The position numbers were made by a program, and so were the translations under genes. A stretch of DNA of 64,000 nucleotides from Halorubrum sp. BOL3-1 (GTDB lineage Archaea > Halobacteriota > Halobacteria > Halobacteriales > Haloferacaceae): the NCBI RefSeq assembly GCF_004114375.1, contig NZ_CP034692.1, positions 3,286,001 to 3,350,000 of the forward strand. Reading direction: 5' to 3'. The notes below the pieces were generated by a model that was not told the DNA's origin, did not search any database, and saw nothing but the letters and a program-made list of their open reading frames with translations. Shown one piece after another: positions 8,966 through 18,967 of the stretch; within the stretch, counting starts at the first letter, position 1, and each line of letters opens with the position of its first letter.

Positions 8966-11771
8966 CGTCGACCCGCGACTGGAGGTCGTGGAGCGCGTTC
9001 AGCGCCTCGATCGGCGTCATCCGCGCGAGGTCGAGGTCGCGGAGCGCCGCGGCGACCCCCGGCGGCGCGTCGCCCGCGGCGGTCGCGTCCGCGTCGTCGG
9101 ACTCCCCGCTCGCTCCCGCCGACGCCTCCTCGGCGAGGAACTCGCGGAGCGACGGGCCCTCGGGACCGTCCTCCGCGGCCGGTTCGTCCTCGGCGGTCGC
9201 CTCGTCGCCCGAGGGGGTCTCGCCGCCCGGACCGTCCGCGCCTTCGCCGCGCTCCGCCTCCTCGGCCGCGACGAGGTCGCGGGCGCGCTCGACGACCGGT
9301 CCGGGGACGCCCGCCAGCTCCGCGACCTCGACGCCGTACGACGACGAGGAGGCGCCGGGGACGACCCGGTGGAGGAAGGTGACGTCGCCGTCCTCGCGGG
9401 TGGCGGTGAAGTGGAGGTTGAAGACGCGCCCGCGGTCGTCGGCCAAGTCCGTGAGCCCGTGGTAGTGGGTCGCGAACAGCGCGGTCGCGCCCAGTTCGTC
9501 GTGGAGGAACTCAGCCGCCGCGCGGGCGATCGCGCGCCCGTCGGTGGTGGCGGTCCCCCGCCCGACTTCGTCTAAGAGGACCAGCGAGTCGGCGCCGGCG
9601 TCGTGGAGTATCTCCGTCAGCTCGCTCATCTCGCGCATGAACGTCGACTGGCCGCCGGCGATGTCGTCGGAGGCGCCCACCCGGGTGAACAGCCGGTCGA
9701 AGACCGGGAGCGTCGCCGCCTGCGCGGGGACGAACGACCCCGTCTGCGCGAGCACGACCGCGAGCGCGACCGACCGCATGTACGTCGACTTGCCGCTCAT
9801 GTTCGGTCCCGTGATCACCGCGACCGACCCGCGCGGGAGGTCCGCGTCGTTCGGCACGAACGACTCCTCGGTCCGCTCGACGACCGGGTGCCTCCCGCCC
9901 TCGATCGCGATCCCCGCGTTCGCGTCGTCGCCCGCCTCGGAGTTACCGTCCGCCCCGGAGTCCGCCCGCAGCTCGGGGCGGACGTAGTCGCGCTCGACCG
10001 CGACGGTCGCGAGCGAACACAGCGCGTCGAGTTCCGCGAGCGCGTCGGCGAGCCCCTGGATCCGCTCGGTCTCGGCGGCGACGCGCTCGCGAACGTCCAC
10101 GAACAGCTCGTACTCCAGGGCGTCCGCGCGCTCCGCGGCCCCGACGATCGCCTCCTCGCGCTCCTTCAGCTCCGGGGTGACGTAGCGCTCGCTGTTCTTC
10201 AGCGTCTGCCGGCGGCGGTAGTCGTCGGGGACGCGGTCGACGTTGGCGTCGGTCACCTCGATGTAGTAGCCGTGGACCTGGTTGTGACCGACCGACAGCG
10301 AGTCGATCTCGGTTCGCTCCCGCTCGCCCGCCTCCAGGTCCGCGACCCACTCGCGCCCCTCGCGCTCGGTGGCGCGGAGGTCGTCGAGGTCGCCGTCGAA
10401 CCCCTCGCAGATCACGCCGCCCTCGGTGATCTCCTGTGGCGGGTCGGTCGCGACCGCGTCGTCGATCAGCTCGCGGACCCCGATCAGTTCATCCAGGCGC
10501 CCGCGGAGGTCCCGGAGGTGGTCGGTGCGGGGGAGCGAGGAGTCGGCGCTCCCGTCGGCGGTCGGCTCTCCCGCTTCCCCGGCGAGCGTCGCCTTCACCT
10601 CCGGCACGACCGCGAGCGTCCGGTGTAGCGAGCGCAGGTCGCGGGCGTCGGCGCGCCCGCGAGAGACGCGGCTCACCAGCCGTTCGAGGTCGTAGGCGGT
10701 CGCGAGCGCGTCCGCGACCCCCTCGCGGGCGAGGCTCCGGTCCGCGAGTTCACCGACCGCGTCGTGGCGGCTCCGGATCGCGTCGACCTCGACGAGCGGA
10801 CGCCGGAGCCAGCGCTCTAGGCAGCGCCGCCCGAGCGCGCAGCTCGTCTCGTCGAGCGCGTCGAACAGCGTGTCGCTCGCGCCCAGCCCGCGGTTCTCGA
10901 ACAGCTCTAGGCTCCGCTGGGCCGCCGCGTCGAGCCGGAGCCGGTCGCGGGGGTCGTATCGTCGGATCCGCGTCACGTACGAGAGCGGGCCGTCGTCGCC
11001 CTGCGTGTACTCGGCGTACGCGAGCACCGCGCCCGCCGCGCGCAGTTCGGCGTCGGCGTCGAAGCGGCGCTCGGGCGCCGGGAGGTACGGCTCCAGCCGC
11101 CCGGTCGCGGTCCGTCTGTCGAAGGCGTCCGCGTCGTACTCGTGGGTCGCCCAGCCGCGCTCCGCGTCGCTCGGATCGAAGGTCGGGGCGCCCGGTCCCG
11201 CGATGAGCTCCGCCGGCGCGATCCGGTCGAGTTCGCCCGCGACCGCTTCCCGGTCGCCCGACGTGACCAGACACTCTCCCGTCGAGACGTCGACGGCAGC
11301 GAGACCGACGGTCTCCTCTGATTCGGCTACGGCCGCGACGTAGTTCGTCGTCCCACTGTCGAGTAAGTCGTCCTCGACGACGGTGCCGGGCGTGATCACC
11401 TCGGTGACGGCGCGGTCGACGAGGCCCGACGCCTGCTCGGCGTCCTCCACCTGGTCACCGAGCGCGACGCGGTAGCCCGCGTCGAGCAGCGACTCTAGGT
11501 ACGGCGCGGCGTTGTCGATGGGGACCCCGGCCATCGGGTAGTCGCCGGTGGAGTCGGACCGCTCCGTCAGCGTCACCTCGCAGACGCGCGCCACGGTCTC
11601 GGCCGCCTCGCAGAACGCCTCGTAGAAGTCTCCGACCCGGAACAGCACCAGTGCGTCCCCGTGGGCGGCACAGAGGTCGGCGTACTGCGAGAGCATCGGC
11701 GTGAGCGTCTCGCGGGCCGCGGCGATCCCGGGCGGTAACCCCGTGACCGTCTCTCGGTCCGCCGGTTCCAT
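8958..11771 (-). CDS. mutS: DNA mismatch repair protein MutS (MutS1)
   Basis: A 937-residue MutS from the chosen start. The mismatch-reading domain I has GDFYEAF, the Phe-x-Glu wedge, near residue 45. Connector, core and clamp domains follow. The ATPase has Walker [10 protein letters not shown] (about residue 650), Walker B ([11 protein letters not shown]) and the ATHYH motif. A low-complexity acidic insert and an HTH-like tail form the C-terminus. An upstream in-frame ATG exists at 11798, but a TTTATG box lies about 27 nt before ATG 11771, so the shorter form is preferred. It is the first gene of the mutS-mutL operon. No anomaly in catalytic residues was seen. Confidence 0.95.
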   Translation of the reverse strand: MEPADRETVTGLPPGIAAARETLTPMLSQYADLCAAHGDALVLFRVGDFYEAFCEAAETVARVCEVTLTERSDSTGDYPMAGVPIDNAAPYLESLLDAGYRVALGDQVEDAEQASGLVDRAVTEVITPGTVVEDDLLDSGTTNYVAAVAESEETVGLAAVDVSTGECLVTSGDREAVAGELDRIAPAELIAGPGAPTFDPSDAERGWATHEYDADAFDRRTATGRLEPYLPAPERRFDADAELRAAGAVLAYAEYTQGDDGPLSYVTRIRRYDPRDRLRLDAAAQRSLELFENRGLGASDTLFDALDETSCALGRRCLERWLRRPLVEVDAIRSRHDAVGELADRSLAREGVADALATAYDLERLVSRVSRGRADARDLRSLHRTLAVVPEVKATLAGEAGEPTADGSADSSLPRTDHLRDLRGRLDELIGVRELIDDAVATDPPQEITEGGVICEGFDGDLDDLRATEREGREWVADLEAGERERTEIDSLSVGHNQVHGYYIEVTDANVDRVPDDYRRRQTLKNSERYVTPELKEREEAIVGAAERADALEYELFVDVRERVAAETERIQGLADALAELDALCSLATVAVERDYVRPELRADSGADGNSEAGDDANAGIAIEGGRHPVVERTEESFVPNDADLPRGSVAVITGPNMSGKSTYMRSVALAVVLAQTGSFVPAQAATLPVFDRLFTRVGASDDIAGGQSTFMREMSELTEILHDAGADSLVLLDEVGRGTATTDGRAIARAAAEFLHDELGATALFATHYHGLTDLADDRGRVFNLHFTATREDGDVTFLHRVVPGASSSSYGVEVAELAGVPGPVVERARDLVAAEEAERGEGADGPGGETPSGDEATAEDEPAAEDGPEGPSLREFLAEEASAGASGESDDADATAAGDAPPGVAAALRDLDLARMTPIEALNALHDLQSRVDDD

Positions 11772-11877
11772 ACCCCGTATCCGGGCGGCCGCAGACATAA
11801 ACGGTGCGGAGGCGTCGCCAGACCGCAGGAGAGTCTGTCGCCGAGAGCCTTACGGTCCTGCGACTCCGAATGCGGCC

Positions 11878-12447
11878 GTGACGAACCGAACGATCGTCGT
11901 GGGCCTCGCCGGGACGTTCGTCGGGATGACGGCGCTCCTCGTGATCGGCGGGATCGTCCTCCACCCGATCGCGTTGGCGCTCGCGGTGCCGTTCGGCGCG
12001 GTCTCGTACTTCCTCTGGTACCACGCCAGCGGACGGCTCCGCGATCAGGCACGGCGGTCGACCGAGCGGGCGGGACCGACGGAGCGCGAGCGGGCCAGAC
12101 AGCGCGCCCGCGCCGAGGCCAACCGAGAGCGCGCGTACCGCGCCGCCGGTGCCGCCGACGGCGGTCGCGGGCCGGGGCCGGAGGCAGGAGCCGGGCCACA
12201 CGGCGCCCGCGGACCGAGCGGCCCCGGCGCGTCCGGGTCGAGAGACCCTCGCGACCGCGCGCCGTCGACCGACCGGATGACCGAGCGCCAGGCGTACGAG
12301 ACGCTCGGTCTCGACCGCACGGCCGACGGCGAGACGGTGCGCCGGACGTACCGCGAGCGCGCGAAGCGGCTCCACCCGGACGGCGAGGACGGCGACGAGG
12401 ATGACTTCAAGCGGCTCAACGAAGCGTACGAGGTGCTGACGGACTGA
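11878..12447 (+). CDS. Membrane-anchored J-domain protein
   Basis: A 189-residue protein from GTG 11878. Two hydrophobic segments (about residues 5-27 and 30-48) form a membrane hairpin, followed by an Arg/Ala/Gly-rich linker of about 80 residues. The C-terminal J domain (about 130-189) has the HPD tripeptide (KRLHPDGED) and the final helix FKRLNEAYEVL. J proteins stimulate the ATPase of Hsp70 (DnaK); the anchor suggests work at the cytoplasmic face of the membrane. The open frame extends upstream, but there it overlaps mutS on the other strand and has no hydrophobic start. The gene is divergent from mutS and convergent with mobA. Confidence 0.85.
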   Translation: MTNRTIVVGLAGTFVGMTALLVIGGIVLHPIALALAVPFGAVSYFLWYHASGRLRDQARRSTERAGPTERERARQRARAEANRERAYRAAGAADGGRGPGPEAGAGPHGARGPSGPGASGSRDPRDRAPSTDRMTERQAYETLGLDRTADGETVRRTYRERAKRLHPDGEDGDEDDFKRLNEAYEVLTD

Positions 12448-12479
12448 CACCGCGGTCCGAAGGCGTCCCCGCCGCCGGC

Positions 12480-13175
12480 TCAGTCCGCGTCGACCGCGGC
12501 GGCGACCGCCCGCTCCGCCTCGTCGAGTTCGGACCGCGTGTTGACGTTCGTGAAGGTGCGGTCGGTCGTCAGCGACCGGATCGCCTCGTCGTCGACGACG
12601 ACCGCGTCCAGTCGGTCCACCAGCGCGAGCACTTTCCGGTCGCCGCGGTCGAGTGCGCGCTCGCAGGCGTTCGCGGCCGGACCGGTCGCGTACACCGCCT
12701 GCGTCGTCTGATACCAGCGGTCGTCGAGCCGCGGGACGACCGCCTCGGTCGCCGCCTCAGCAGCCCTCTCGCGAAGCGCCGCGACGAAGTCGGGGTCGAC
12801 GAACGGCATGTCGCAGGCGACGACGACGGCGTACGGGTCGGCGGCCGCCCGGCAGGCGTTCCCGATCCCCGCCAGCGGCCCGCGGTCCGGCTCGCGGTCT
12901 ATCGCCCAGCGGACGGGGAGCGGGACCCCCGACAGCGCTTCGCCGATCGCCTCGCGCTGGTCGGGGCGGCAGTTGACGACGAGTTCGTCGACGACGGGGT
13001 CGCCGCCGCTCGCACGGTCGGCGCCGGGCGGAACCGGGTCGTCCGTCCCTGCGAGCCGGTCCGCGACGCGCCGGATCATGGGCACGCCGCCGACCGGCGC
13101 GACGGCTTTGTCCGCGTCGTCGAAGCGCGTTGAGCGCCCGCCGGCGAGGATGGCTCCGGTGGTCACAGACCTCAT
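12480..13175 (-). CDS. mobA: Molybdenum cofactor guanylyltransferase (MobA-like)
   Basis: A 231-residue nucleotidyltransferase. The N-terminal signature [19 protein letters not shown] (about residues 7-25) resembles the MobA/GlmU LAGG-x-S-x-R-x(4)-DKA loop that binds GTP. Later motifs GPLAGI and [11 protein letters not shown] carry the metal-binding Asp. MobA attaches GMP to Mo- or W-molybdopterin to make the bis-MGD cofactor used by DMSO-reductase-family enzymes; two such enzymes lie further along this window. The reading frame continues upstream to 14186 on the strand opposite pdxS, but ATG 13175 sits right before the nucleotide-binding loop and is the sensible start. The usual second-position Met-Gly of the loop is Phe-Asp here, a tolerated variation in archaeal homologues. 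Confidence 0.85.
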   Translation of the reverse strand: MRSVTTGAILAGGRSTRFDDADKAVAPVGGVPMIRRVADRLAGTDDPVPPGADRASGGDPVVDELVVNCRPDQREAIGEALSGVPLPVRWAIDREPDRGPLAGIGNACRAAADPYAVVVACDMPFVDPDFVAALRERAAEAATEAVVPRLDDRWYQTTQAVYATGPAANACERALDRGDRKVLALVDRLDAVVVDDEAIRSLTTDRTFTNVNTRSELDEAERAVAAAVDAD

Positions 13176-13314
13176 TCGGACGGCCGGGGACTTCGCGGTT
13201 ACGGTGGCGACGAGCGGGAGGGAGTCCCGAATCGGTTCGGGCGCGAACGGCGCTCTCGCCCGTCCGTCCGCCCGAAAGCGACCCGTTAAGTGGCCGGCGA
13301 CCCAACCGATATCC

Positions 13315-14223
13315 ATGCCAGAGGCAACGGATCTGGAAGAGTTGAAGCGGGGGACCGAGCTGGTCAAGCGCGGCTTCGCGCAGATGCAGAAGGGCGGCGT
13401 CATCATGGACGTCGTCAACCGCGAGCAGGCTCGGATCGCGGAGGACGCCGGCGCGGTCGCCGTGATGGTTCTCGAACACGTCCCGGCGGACATCCGCAAG
13501 CGCGGCGGCGTCGCGCGGATGCCCGACCCGGAGCGCGTCCCCGAGATCATCGACGAGGTCTCGATTCCGGTGATGGGGAAATCGCGGATCGGGCACCGCA
13601 AGGAGGCGGAGATCCTGGAGGCGCTCGGCGTCGACATGATCGACGAGTCGGAGGTCCTCACGCCCGCAGACGACGAGTACCACACCGACAAGCGCGACTT
13701 CACCTCTCCGTTCGTCTGCGGCGCCCGGAACCTCCCCGAGGCGCTCCGCCGCATCCGCGAGGGCGCGGCGATGATCCGGACGAAGGGCGAGGCCGGCACC
13801 GGCGACGTGAACCAGGCCGTCAAACACCAGCGGACGATCAAAAACCAGATCCGGACCCTCACCGGTCTCAACCACGAGGAGCGCGAGAAGTGGGCGCGCG
13901 AACACGAGGCCCCCCGCGACCTCGCCCACGAGACCGCCGAGGCCGAGCGGCTCCCGGTCGTCAACTTCGCGGCCGGCGGCATCGCGACGCCCGCTGACGC
14001 CGCGCTGATGATGTACCACGGGTGCGACGGCATCTTCGTCGGCTCCGGCGTCTTCGGCGCGGAGGACCCCGCTGCGATGGGCACGTCCATCGTCGAGGCC
14101 GTCAACAACTGGGACGACCCCGAGGAACTCACCCGAATCGCGAGCGGTAGCGGTAAGGGGATGAAGGGCCAGTCTAACGAGGACATGGCCGAAGAAGAGA
14201 AGCTTCAGGGCCGCGGCGTATAA
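13315..14223 (+). CDS. pdxS: Pyridoxal 5'-phosphate synthase lyase subunit PdxS
   Basis: A 302-residue (beta/alpha)8 barrel that makes PLP from ribose 5-phosphate, glyceraldehyde 3-phosphate and ammonia, the last supplied by the glutaminase PdxT. The two catalytic lysines are visible: K89 in [10 protein letters not shown] and K157 in [10 protein letters not shown]. The phosphate-binding [16 protein letters not shown] and the SGVFGAEDP loop are intact. ATG 13315 is chosen because the protein starts [14 protein letters not shown] as in other PdxS proteins, and a GTTAAG box lies 25-30 nt upstream. No pdxT is adjacent, so the partner must be elsewhere. It is convergent with the ABC permease gene. 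Confidence 0.97.
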   Translation: MPEATDLEELKRGTELVKRGFAQMQKGGVIMDVVNREQARIAEDAGAVAVMVLEHVPADIRKRGGVARMPDPERVPEIIDEVSIPVMGKSRIGHRKEAEILEALGVDMIDESEVLTPADDEYHTDKRDFTSPFVCGARNLPEALRRIREGAAMIRTKGEAGTGDVNQAVKHQRTIKNQIRTLTGLNHEEREKWAREHEAPRDLAHETAEAERLPVVNFAAGGIATPADAALMMYHGCDGIFVGSGVFGAEDPAAMGTSIVEAVNNWDDPEELTRIASGSGKGMKGQSNEDMAEEEKLQGRGV

Positions 14224-14267
14224 GTAGACGGTCCGGAAACGACGGCGGCAATTTCTCACTTTCGTGA

Positions 14268-14330
14268 CGGCGACCTCGCGCGACGCTTCTCGGCCGCGAT
14301 GCGGCCTCGGAGGTGCGCGCCACCGCTATC
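14268..14330. repeat. Partial copy of dispersed GC-rich intergenic repeat (copy 1)
   Basis: The segment CTCGGCCGCGATGCGGCCTC with flanks CCTCGCGCG and GTGCGCGCCACCG matches the end of the larger repeats at 23142-23489 and, in reverse, 28671-28834. It sits in the short convergent spacer between pdxS and the ABC permease. Confidence 0.6.
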
Positions 14331-14351
14331 CACGCCGAACGGAGATACCGA

Positions 14352-15566
14352 TCAGCTCCGCAACGCTTCGACCGGGCGTTCGTTGGCCGCCTTCCACGCG
14401 GGGTACGCGCCGCTGACGATCCCGACGCCGACCCCGAACCCGAGGGCGAGCAAGAGGTAGTAGGCGTTCGTCGGGTCGAGTGCGAGCGCGGCGTCGACCT
14501 CGTCGGCCGCGACCACGAGGCCGGCGACGAGCAGGACGGTGAGCAGCGTGCCGGCCGCGGCGCCGATGGCGCCGATGAGTCCGGCCTCGGCGAGCAGGAC
14601 GCGCAACACGTCGCGGCGGGCGACCCCCACCGCGCGCATCACCCCGATCTCCTGTCTGCGCTCGACGGTACTCATCAGCATCACGTTGAGGATCGAGACG
14701 CCGGCGACGACCAGCGAGATGGCGCCGAGCCCGAGCAGGAACGTCGAGAGAAGACTGAAGAACCCGTTGATCTCGTCGACGATGGCGGCCAACTCGAACA
14801 GCTCCACCCGGTCTTGCCTCGTGTTCACTTCCTCGCGGATGGCGTCGGCCGCGGCCCGGGCCTGCTCGCCGGAGTCGGAGACGACGAGCGCCTGCGCGTA
14901 CCCGTCGGCCGAGAACGCCGACTCCGGGAGGAAGACGGCGTCGTCGGGCGCGACCGGACTGAACGTCTGGCTCTCGACCAACACCGCGATCACCCGCACC
15001 TGCGAGCCGGCGATCTCGACGGTGTCGCCCGCGCCGGCCCCGAGGTCCGCGGCGATGCCCGCGCCGAGTATCGCCCCCTTCCTGTGGCGCTCGGGTAGAC
15101 GACCCTCCGCGGCCTCGTACGCGAGCGCCGGCTCCTCGACCCCGTACGCCGTCGCGAAGGTCTGGTCGCCCTGTCGCGCGACGGTGGCGCTGTCGGAGTA
15201 CAGTGGCACGACCGCCGCCCCGCCGCCCACCGTCCCGTCGACCGCCCGTCGGATCGACGCGACGTCCGCGTCCGACAGCGACTCCACGCCGGCGTCGGCG
15301 TTCGGAGAGACGACGACCTGCGTCCCGATGTCGCCGATGGCGTCGTCGGCGCCGAGCGCGAGCACGTTCCCGAAGATGCCGAGCGCCGCGACCGCGAGCA
15401 CGCCGATACAGACGCCCAACACCGCTAACACCGTCCGAACTCGGTTCCGGCGGAGGTTCCGCGACGCTATCGACACCGCGGGGCGCCACCCGCGGAGCCA
15501 GCCGGAGAGGGCGTTTGCTTTCCGGTCGCCGTCGCTCGTCCCGCTCCTCCGGTCGCCGTCGCTCAT
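14352..15566 (-). CDS. ABC transporter permease, MacB/FtsX type
   Basis: A 404-residue permease with an N-terminal membrane helix (about 44-66, VLAVLGVCIGVLAVAALGIF), a large extracellular MacB-like periplasmic-core domain (about 75-265), and three C-terminal helices typical of the FtsX/MacB fold (SLLSTFLLGLGAISLVVAG, then LLAEAGLIGAIGAAAGTLL and ALGFGVGVGIVSGAYPAW). These permeases work mechanically on lipoproteins, peptides or small molecules outside the membrane and are not importers. It is the last gene of a three-gene operon; its start overlaps the ATPase gene by 4 nt. The substrate is unknown. Confidence 0.88.
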   Translation of the reverse strand: MSDGDRRSGTSDGDRKANALSGWLRGWRPAVSIASRNLRRNRVRTVLAVLGVCIGVLAVAALGIFGNVLALGADDAIGDIGTQVVVSPNADAGVESLSDADVASIRRAVDGTVGGGAAVVPLYSDSATVARQGDQTFATAYGVEEPALAYEAAEGRLPERHRKGAILGAGIAADLGAGAGDTVEIAGSQVRVIAVLVESQTFSPVAPDDAVFLPESAFSADGYAQALVVSDSGEQARAAADAIREEVNTRQDRVELFELAAIVDEINGFFSLLSTFLLGLGAISLVVAGVSILNVMLMSTVERRQEIGVMRAVGVARRDVLRVLLAEAGLIGAIGAAAGTLLTVLLVAGLVVAADEVDAALALDPTNAYYLLLALGFGVGVGIVSGAYPAWKAANERPVEALRS

Positions 15567-16417
15567 CGGTCACCACCGGCGACCGACCGTTCGCTCGTCG
15601 GCTCCGGCTCGTCGCCGTCGCCGGGCAGCCCGCCGGTCAACACCCCGTCGGTGAGGTCGACGACGCGGTCGGCGTACCCCTCGACGAGCGGGTCGTGCGT
15701 GACCGCGACGACGGCGACGCCCTCGCGTTTCACGCGCTCGAACTCGGCCAGGATCGCCTCGCCGGTCTCCGTGTCGAGGTTCCCCGTCGGCTCATCCGCG
15801 AGCAGCACGGCCGGCTCGTTGACGAGCGAGCGGGCGATGGCGACGCGCTGCTTCTGCCCGCCGGAGAGCTCGCTCGGCTCGTGGTCGAGTCGGTCGCCGA
15901 GTCCGAACCGCGAGAGGAGGGTCGCGGCCCGGTCGCTCGCGTCCCCGGGGTCGAACGCGGTCGGCATCGCGACGTTCTCGACGGCGGAGAGCGTCGGCAG
16001 CAGGTGGAAGTCTTGGAAGACGAACCCGATCGACTCCTTGCGCGCCGCGGTGCGCTCGGCCACCGAGAGGTCCGTCACGTCGGTGCCGTCGAGCAGCCGC
16101 TGCCCCGCGGTCGGGTCGTCGAGCAGCCCCAACACGTTCAGTAGCGTCGACTTCCCGGAACCGCTGGGACCGACCACCGCGACGAACTCCCCGGGGCGGA
16201 CCGCGAAGTCGACGTCGTCGAGCGCGACGACCGGCTCGCCGCCCCCGCTCGGATACCGCTTGACGACGCCCCGGAGCGCGACGCCGCGCTCGTCGCGCGG
16301 GCGGTCGTCGACCGCGGGCCGCTCGACCGGCGTGCCGTCCCCGTTCGACGCGTCGGCGGTCCCGACGTCGTTCGACGCGTCGGCGGTCCCGACGTCGTTC
16401 GAGGCGTTCCCGCTCAC
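15563..16417 (-). CDS. ABC transporter ATP-binding protein (MacB/LolD type)
   Basis: A 284-residue ATPase. Walker A is GPSGSGKSTLLN, followed by the Q-loop FVFQDFHLLPTLSAVENV, signature LSGGQKQRVAIAR and Walker B VLLADEPTGNLD with its H-loop VTHD. The ADEPTGNLD form is typical of LolD/MacB ATPases that pair with FtsX-type permeases. The first 35 residues are a repeated low-complexity tail (ASNDVGTAD units) unlike the rest of the family. It overlaps the permease by 4 nt at one end and the CARDB protein by 4 nt at the other, showing tight translational coupling of all three. Confidence 0.93.
   Translation of the reverse strand: MSGNASNDVGTADASNDVGTADASNGDGTPVERPAVDDRPRDERGVALRGVVKRYPSGGGEPVVALDDVDFAVRPGEFVAVVGPSGSGKSTLLNVLGLLDDPTAGQRLLDGTDVTDLSVAERTAARKESIGFVFQDFHLLPTLSAVENVAMPTAFDPGDASDRAATLLSRFGLGDRLDHEPSELSGGQKQRVAIARSLVNEPAVLLADEPTGNLDTETGEAILAEFERVKREGVAVVAVTHDPLVEGYADRVVDLTDGVLTGGLPGDGDEPEPTSERSVAGGDR
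16344..16397 (-). repeat. 27-bp tandem duplication in the ATPase N-terminal tail
   Basis: Two 27-bp copies at 16344-16370 and 16371-16397 (each beginning TTCGACGCGTCGGCGGTCCC on the plus strand), each encoding nine residues (ASNDVGTAD). A third, shorter half-copy begins at 16398. Frame is maintained. Confidence 0.88.
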
Positions 16418-17844
16418 GGCGCCGGCCCGTCGCGTCGCCGGTCCGTCGACCCGCCGACGCGCCCGCTCCTGACCGCGACGCCGACCGCCGCGGAGAGACC
16501 GACGAGCGCGCTCGCGAGTGCGCCCGCCGACCCGAGCCCGCCAGCGCCGATCCGGCCGAGCGCGACGCCGGCGTCGCTCTCGTCGTCCGGCTCGGGTGCC
16601 GCCACCGTCAGCGTCTCCGCGTACCGGACGCCGCGCTCGGTGTAGGCGACGCGGATCGGGATCTCCTCCGCCACGGAGGCGTTCGTCGTCGCTTCGAGCT
16701 CGAAGCCGACGAAGTCGCTCCCGGAGAGCGACCCGACGAAGTACTCGCCGCCGGCGGGGGTCGGCTCGACGCCGGGCGCGTCGCCGACGGAGACGACCGC
16801 GCCCGTCAGCTCCCCGTCGCCGACGTTCCCGAGGTTGGCGTCGACGACGACCGCGCCGTCCGCACCCTCGCGGACCGTCGCGTCGGTCACGGTCGGCGTC
16901 GCCTCGCGGACCGGGTACGTCACCGTCGACTCCGCGGTGCGGTCCGCCCCGCGGTCGTTGCGCACGTCCGTGTCGGCTCGGAACGCCGCGGTGACCGTCA
17001 CCGCCGAGCGGCGGTCGAGGGGCCCGAGGTCGACGATCACCCGCCGCTCCTCGCCCGGCGCCACGTCCTCGACGACGAACGGGCCGACGGAGACGGTCTC
17101 CTCGGCGTCCCCGTCGCCGTCACTCGTCTCGCCGTCGCCGCCGCCCTCGATCGCGGTCCCGACGGCGCGGAGGTCGACGCGGTCGGCGGTCGTCGTGCCG
17201 GTGTTCACCACGGTCACCTCGACCGGCGAGTTCGCGACCGGCGGCGACGCCTCCCCCTGGCCGCCGTCGCCCGTGTCGAGTCCGCCGCCGCCGCCGAAGA
17301 TGCCCTGGATGCCGCCGACGCCGAGGTCGGCGGTCGGGCTCTCGCTGTCGTCGTCCGACTGGAGGTCTTCGGGGTCGAGCGCGCGGGTCCGCAGGTCGAG
17401 CGACACCTCGGTCGGCCGCACCTCGATCACGGTGTCGCGGGCGACAGTCACGAACTCGCCGCTCGTCGACTGGTTCGCGACGGCCTCGACGGTGAGCCGC
17501 CGCTCGCCCGGCTCGTCGAACGTCGTCCACAGCGTCGCGTCGAGCGAGTCGCCCGCGGAGAGGGCGCCGACGCCGGAGGCGCTGTCGAGCACCTCGCCGT
17601 CGGCGTCGCGAACGCGGATCTCTGTGACGTTCGCCGCCGCGGCGCTGCCGCCGGAGTTCGAGACCGTGACGTTCAGCGCCGTCCGCTCGCCGACGACCGG
17701 ATCGCTCGGAGAGACTCCGACCTCCCCGACGGTGATCCGCGCGTCCGGTACCGCCGCCGCCCCGCCGGCCGCGAACGCCCCGCCGACGGCCGCCAGAATC
17801 GTCAGCGCGGCCAGCAGCGCGGCTGTAGTTCGTGTAAGAGTCAA
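16414..17844 (-). CDS. Secreted CARDB/COG1361-type protein with C-terminal membrane anchor
   Basis: A 476-residue protein: a Sec-type signal peptide (about residues 1-26, LLAALTILAAVGGAFAA), several CARDB-like beta-sandwich modules with the recurring pattern VTVSNSGGSAAAANVTEI and VTVVNTGTTTADRVDL, a final hydrophobic helix (AGALASALVGLSAAVGVAV) and a charged tail. It is the first gene of the operon with the MacB-type ATPase and permease, so it probably works outside the cell as the adaptor or substrate-facing part. The start codon is TTG at 17844: no ATG or GTG lies in a suitable place, and a strong TATA element is 27-36 nt upstream. Confidence 0.8.
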   Translation of the reverse strand: MTLTRTTAALLAALTILAAVGGAFAAGGAAAVPDARITVGEVGVSPSDPVVGERTALNVTVSNSGGSAAAANVTEIRVRDADGEVLDSASGVGALSAGDSLDATLWTTFDEPGERRLTVEAVANQSTSGEFVTVARDTVIEVRPTEVSLDLRTRALDPEDLQSDDDSESPTADLGVGGIQGIFGGGGGLDTGDGGQGEASPPVANSPVEVTVVNTGTTTADRVDLRAVGTAIEGGGDGETSDGDGDAEETVSVGPFVVEDVAPGEERRVIVDLGPLDRRSAVTVTAAFRADTDVRNDRGADRTAESTVTYPVREATPTVTDATVREGADGAVVVDANLGNVGDGELTGAVVSVGDAPGVEPTPAGGEYFVGSLSGSDFVGFELEATTNASVAEEIPIRVAYTERGVRYAETLTVAAPEPDDESDAGVALGRIGAGGLGSAGALASALVGLSAAVGVAVRSGRVGGSTDRRRDGPAP

Positions 17845-17870
17845 TGTTACGCGATTTACGCGACCTATAT

Positions 17871-17880
17871 GGATATATCC
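17871..17880 (-). promoter_or_regulatory. TATA element of the CARDB-ABC operon
   Basis: The palindromic GGATATATCC lies 27-36 nt before the TTG start, in an AT-rich pocket of otherwise GC-rich DNA. It fits a leaderless or near-leaderless transcript. Confidence 0.6.
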
Positions 17881-18072
17881 GTCGGCGACGGAACCGGGGC
17901 CGTACCACCACTTGACGGCTGAATCGACGGGGGCCGTTCGAGCGACCGAACCAGCGGGGACCTTACGGTTCCGGTCGGGACCGAGACGTACCGGTTACGG
18001 ACCCTTTTTCAACGGCCCGACGTAACTGGGTGTAATGAGCGAGCGTGACACCGCGCGAGCGGGTGATCGACG

Positions 18073-18885
18073 ATGATGGGCGGTAACGACCAGCAGGCGT
18101 ACGACCGCGGCACGTCGCTGTTCTCGCCGGACGGTCGGATCTACCAGGTGGAGTACGCCCGCGAGGCGGTCTCTCGCGGCGCGCCGAGCGTCGGCGTCCG
18201 GACGACCGACGGCGTCGTCTTCGTCGCGATGTCTCGGCCCTCCTCGTCGCTGATGGAGGCCGAGAGCATCGAGAAGCTCCACAAGCTCGATGACCACCTC
18301 GGCACCGCGAGCGCGGGCCACGTGGCCGACGCCCGCCAGCTCATCGACTTAGCCCGGCGCCAGTCGCAGGGGAACCGCCTCCGCTACGGCGAGCCGGTTG
18401 GCGTCGAGACGCTGACGAAGTTCGTCACCGACCACATCCAGGAGAACACCCAGCGCGGCGGCACGCGGCCGTACGGCGCAGCCCTCCTGATCGGCGGCAT
18501 CGACGACGGCGAGCCGCGACTGTTCGCGGCCGACCCCTCGGGGACGCCCAACGAGTGGAAGGCGACCGTCATCGGCGGCGGCCGCCAAGAGATCCAGGGC
18601 CACCTCGAAGACGAGTGGCGCGACGACCTCACGCTGGAGGAGGGAATCGAGCTCGCCGTCGCGGCGCTGGCCGCTCACGACGACGAGTTCGAGCCGTCCG
18701 ACCTCGCCGTCGCGACCGTGACGGAGGCAGACGGCTTCCGGACGATCCCCGTTGAGGAGGTCGTGACCGCGTTCGAGGCCGCCGGTCTCGACGACGACGA
18801 GGCGGCGGACGACGCAGACGAGGACGCTGACAGCGAGGCGGCGGACGACGCCGAGTCCAACGCGGACGACGTCGACGAGGAGTAA
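18073..18885 (+). CDS. psmA: Proteasome subunit alpha (divergent paralogue)
   Basis: A 270-residue 20S proteasome alpha subunit. The N-terminal gate segment AYDRGTSLFSPDGRIYQVEY and the core IASAGHVADARQLID-like stretch (ASAGHVADARQLIDLARRQS) are diagnostic. The usual ADKRSRSPL stretch is replaced by AMSRPSSSL, which suggests the second haloarchaeal alpha type (alpha2, psmC in Haloferax) and not the main alpha1. The C-terminus is an Asp/Ala/Glu-rich tail of about 40 residues. Alpha rings are structural and gate the 20S core for PAN ATPases; no beta subunit is nearby. Two ATGs (18073, 18076) are possible starts. The first overlaps the stop of a 13-codon upstream ORF. Confidence 0.9.
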   Translation: MMGGNDQQAYDRGTSLFSPDGRIYQVEYAREAVSRGAPSVGVRTTDGVVFVAMSRPSSSLMEAESIEKLHKLDDHLGTASAGHVADARQLIDLARRQSQGNRLRYGEPVGVETLTKFVTDHIQENTQRGGTRPYGAALLIGGIDDGEPRLFAADPSGTPNEWKATVIGGGRQEIQGHLEDEWRDDLTLEEGIELAVAALAAHDDEFEPSDLAVATVTEADGFRTIPVEEVVTAFEAAGLDDDEAADDADEDADSEAADDAESNADDVDEE

Positions 18886-18967
18886 CGCCCGCGTCCCGGG
18901 ACCGCCGGCTCCGCCGACCGCGTCGCGAACGACGGTCGTCGAGACGGTCGATCCCGTGGAATTGTGC

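Noticed and set aside
11772..11798. Longer MutS start at ATG 11798
   Set aside because: A TTTATG promoter element overlaps this ATG and fits a leaderless start at 11771.
13176..14186. Extension of mobA upstream through the antisense of pdxS
   Set aside because: The nucleotide-binding loop lies directly after ATG 13175, and the upstream part is antisense to pdxS.
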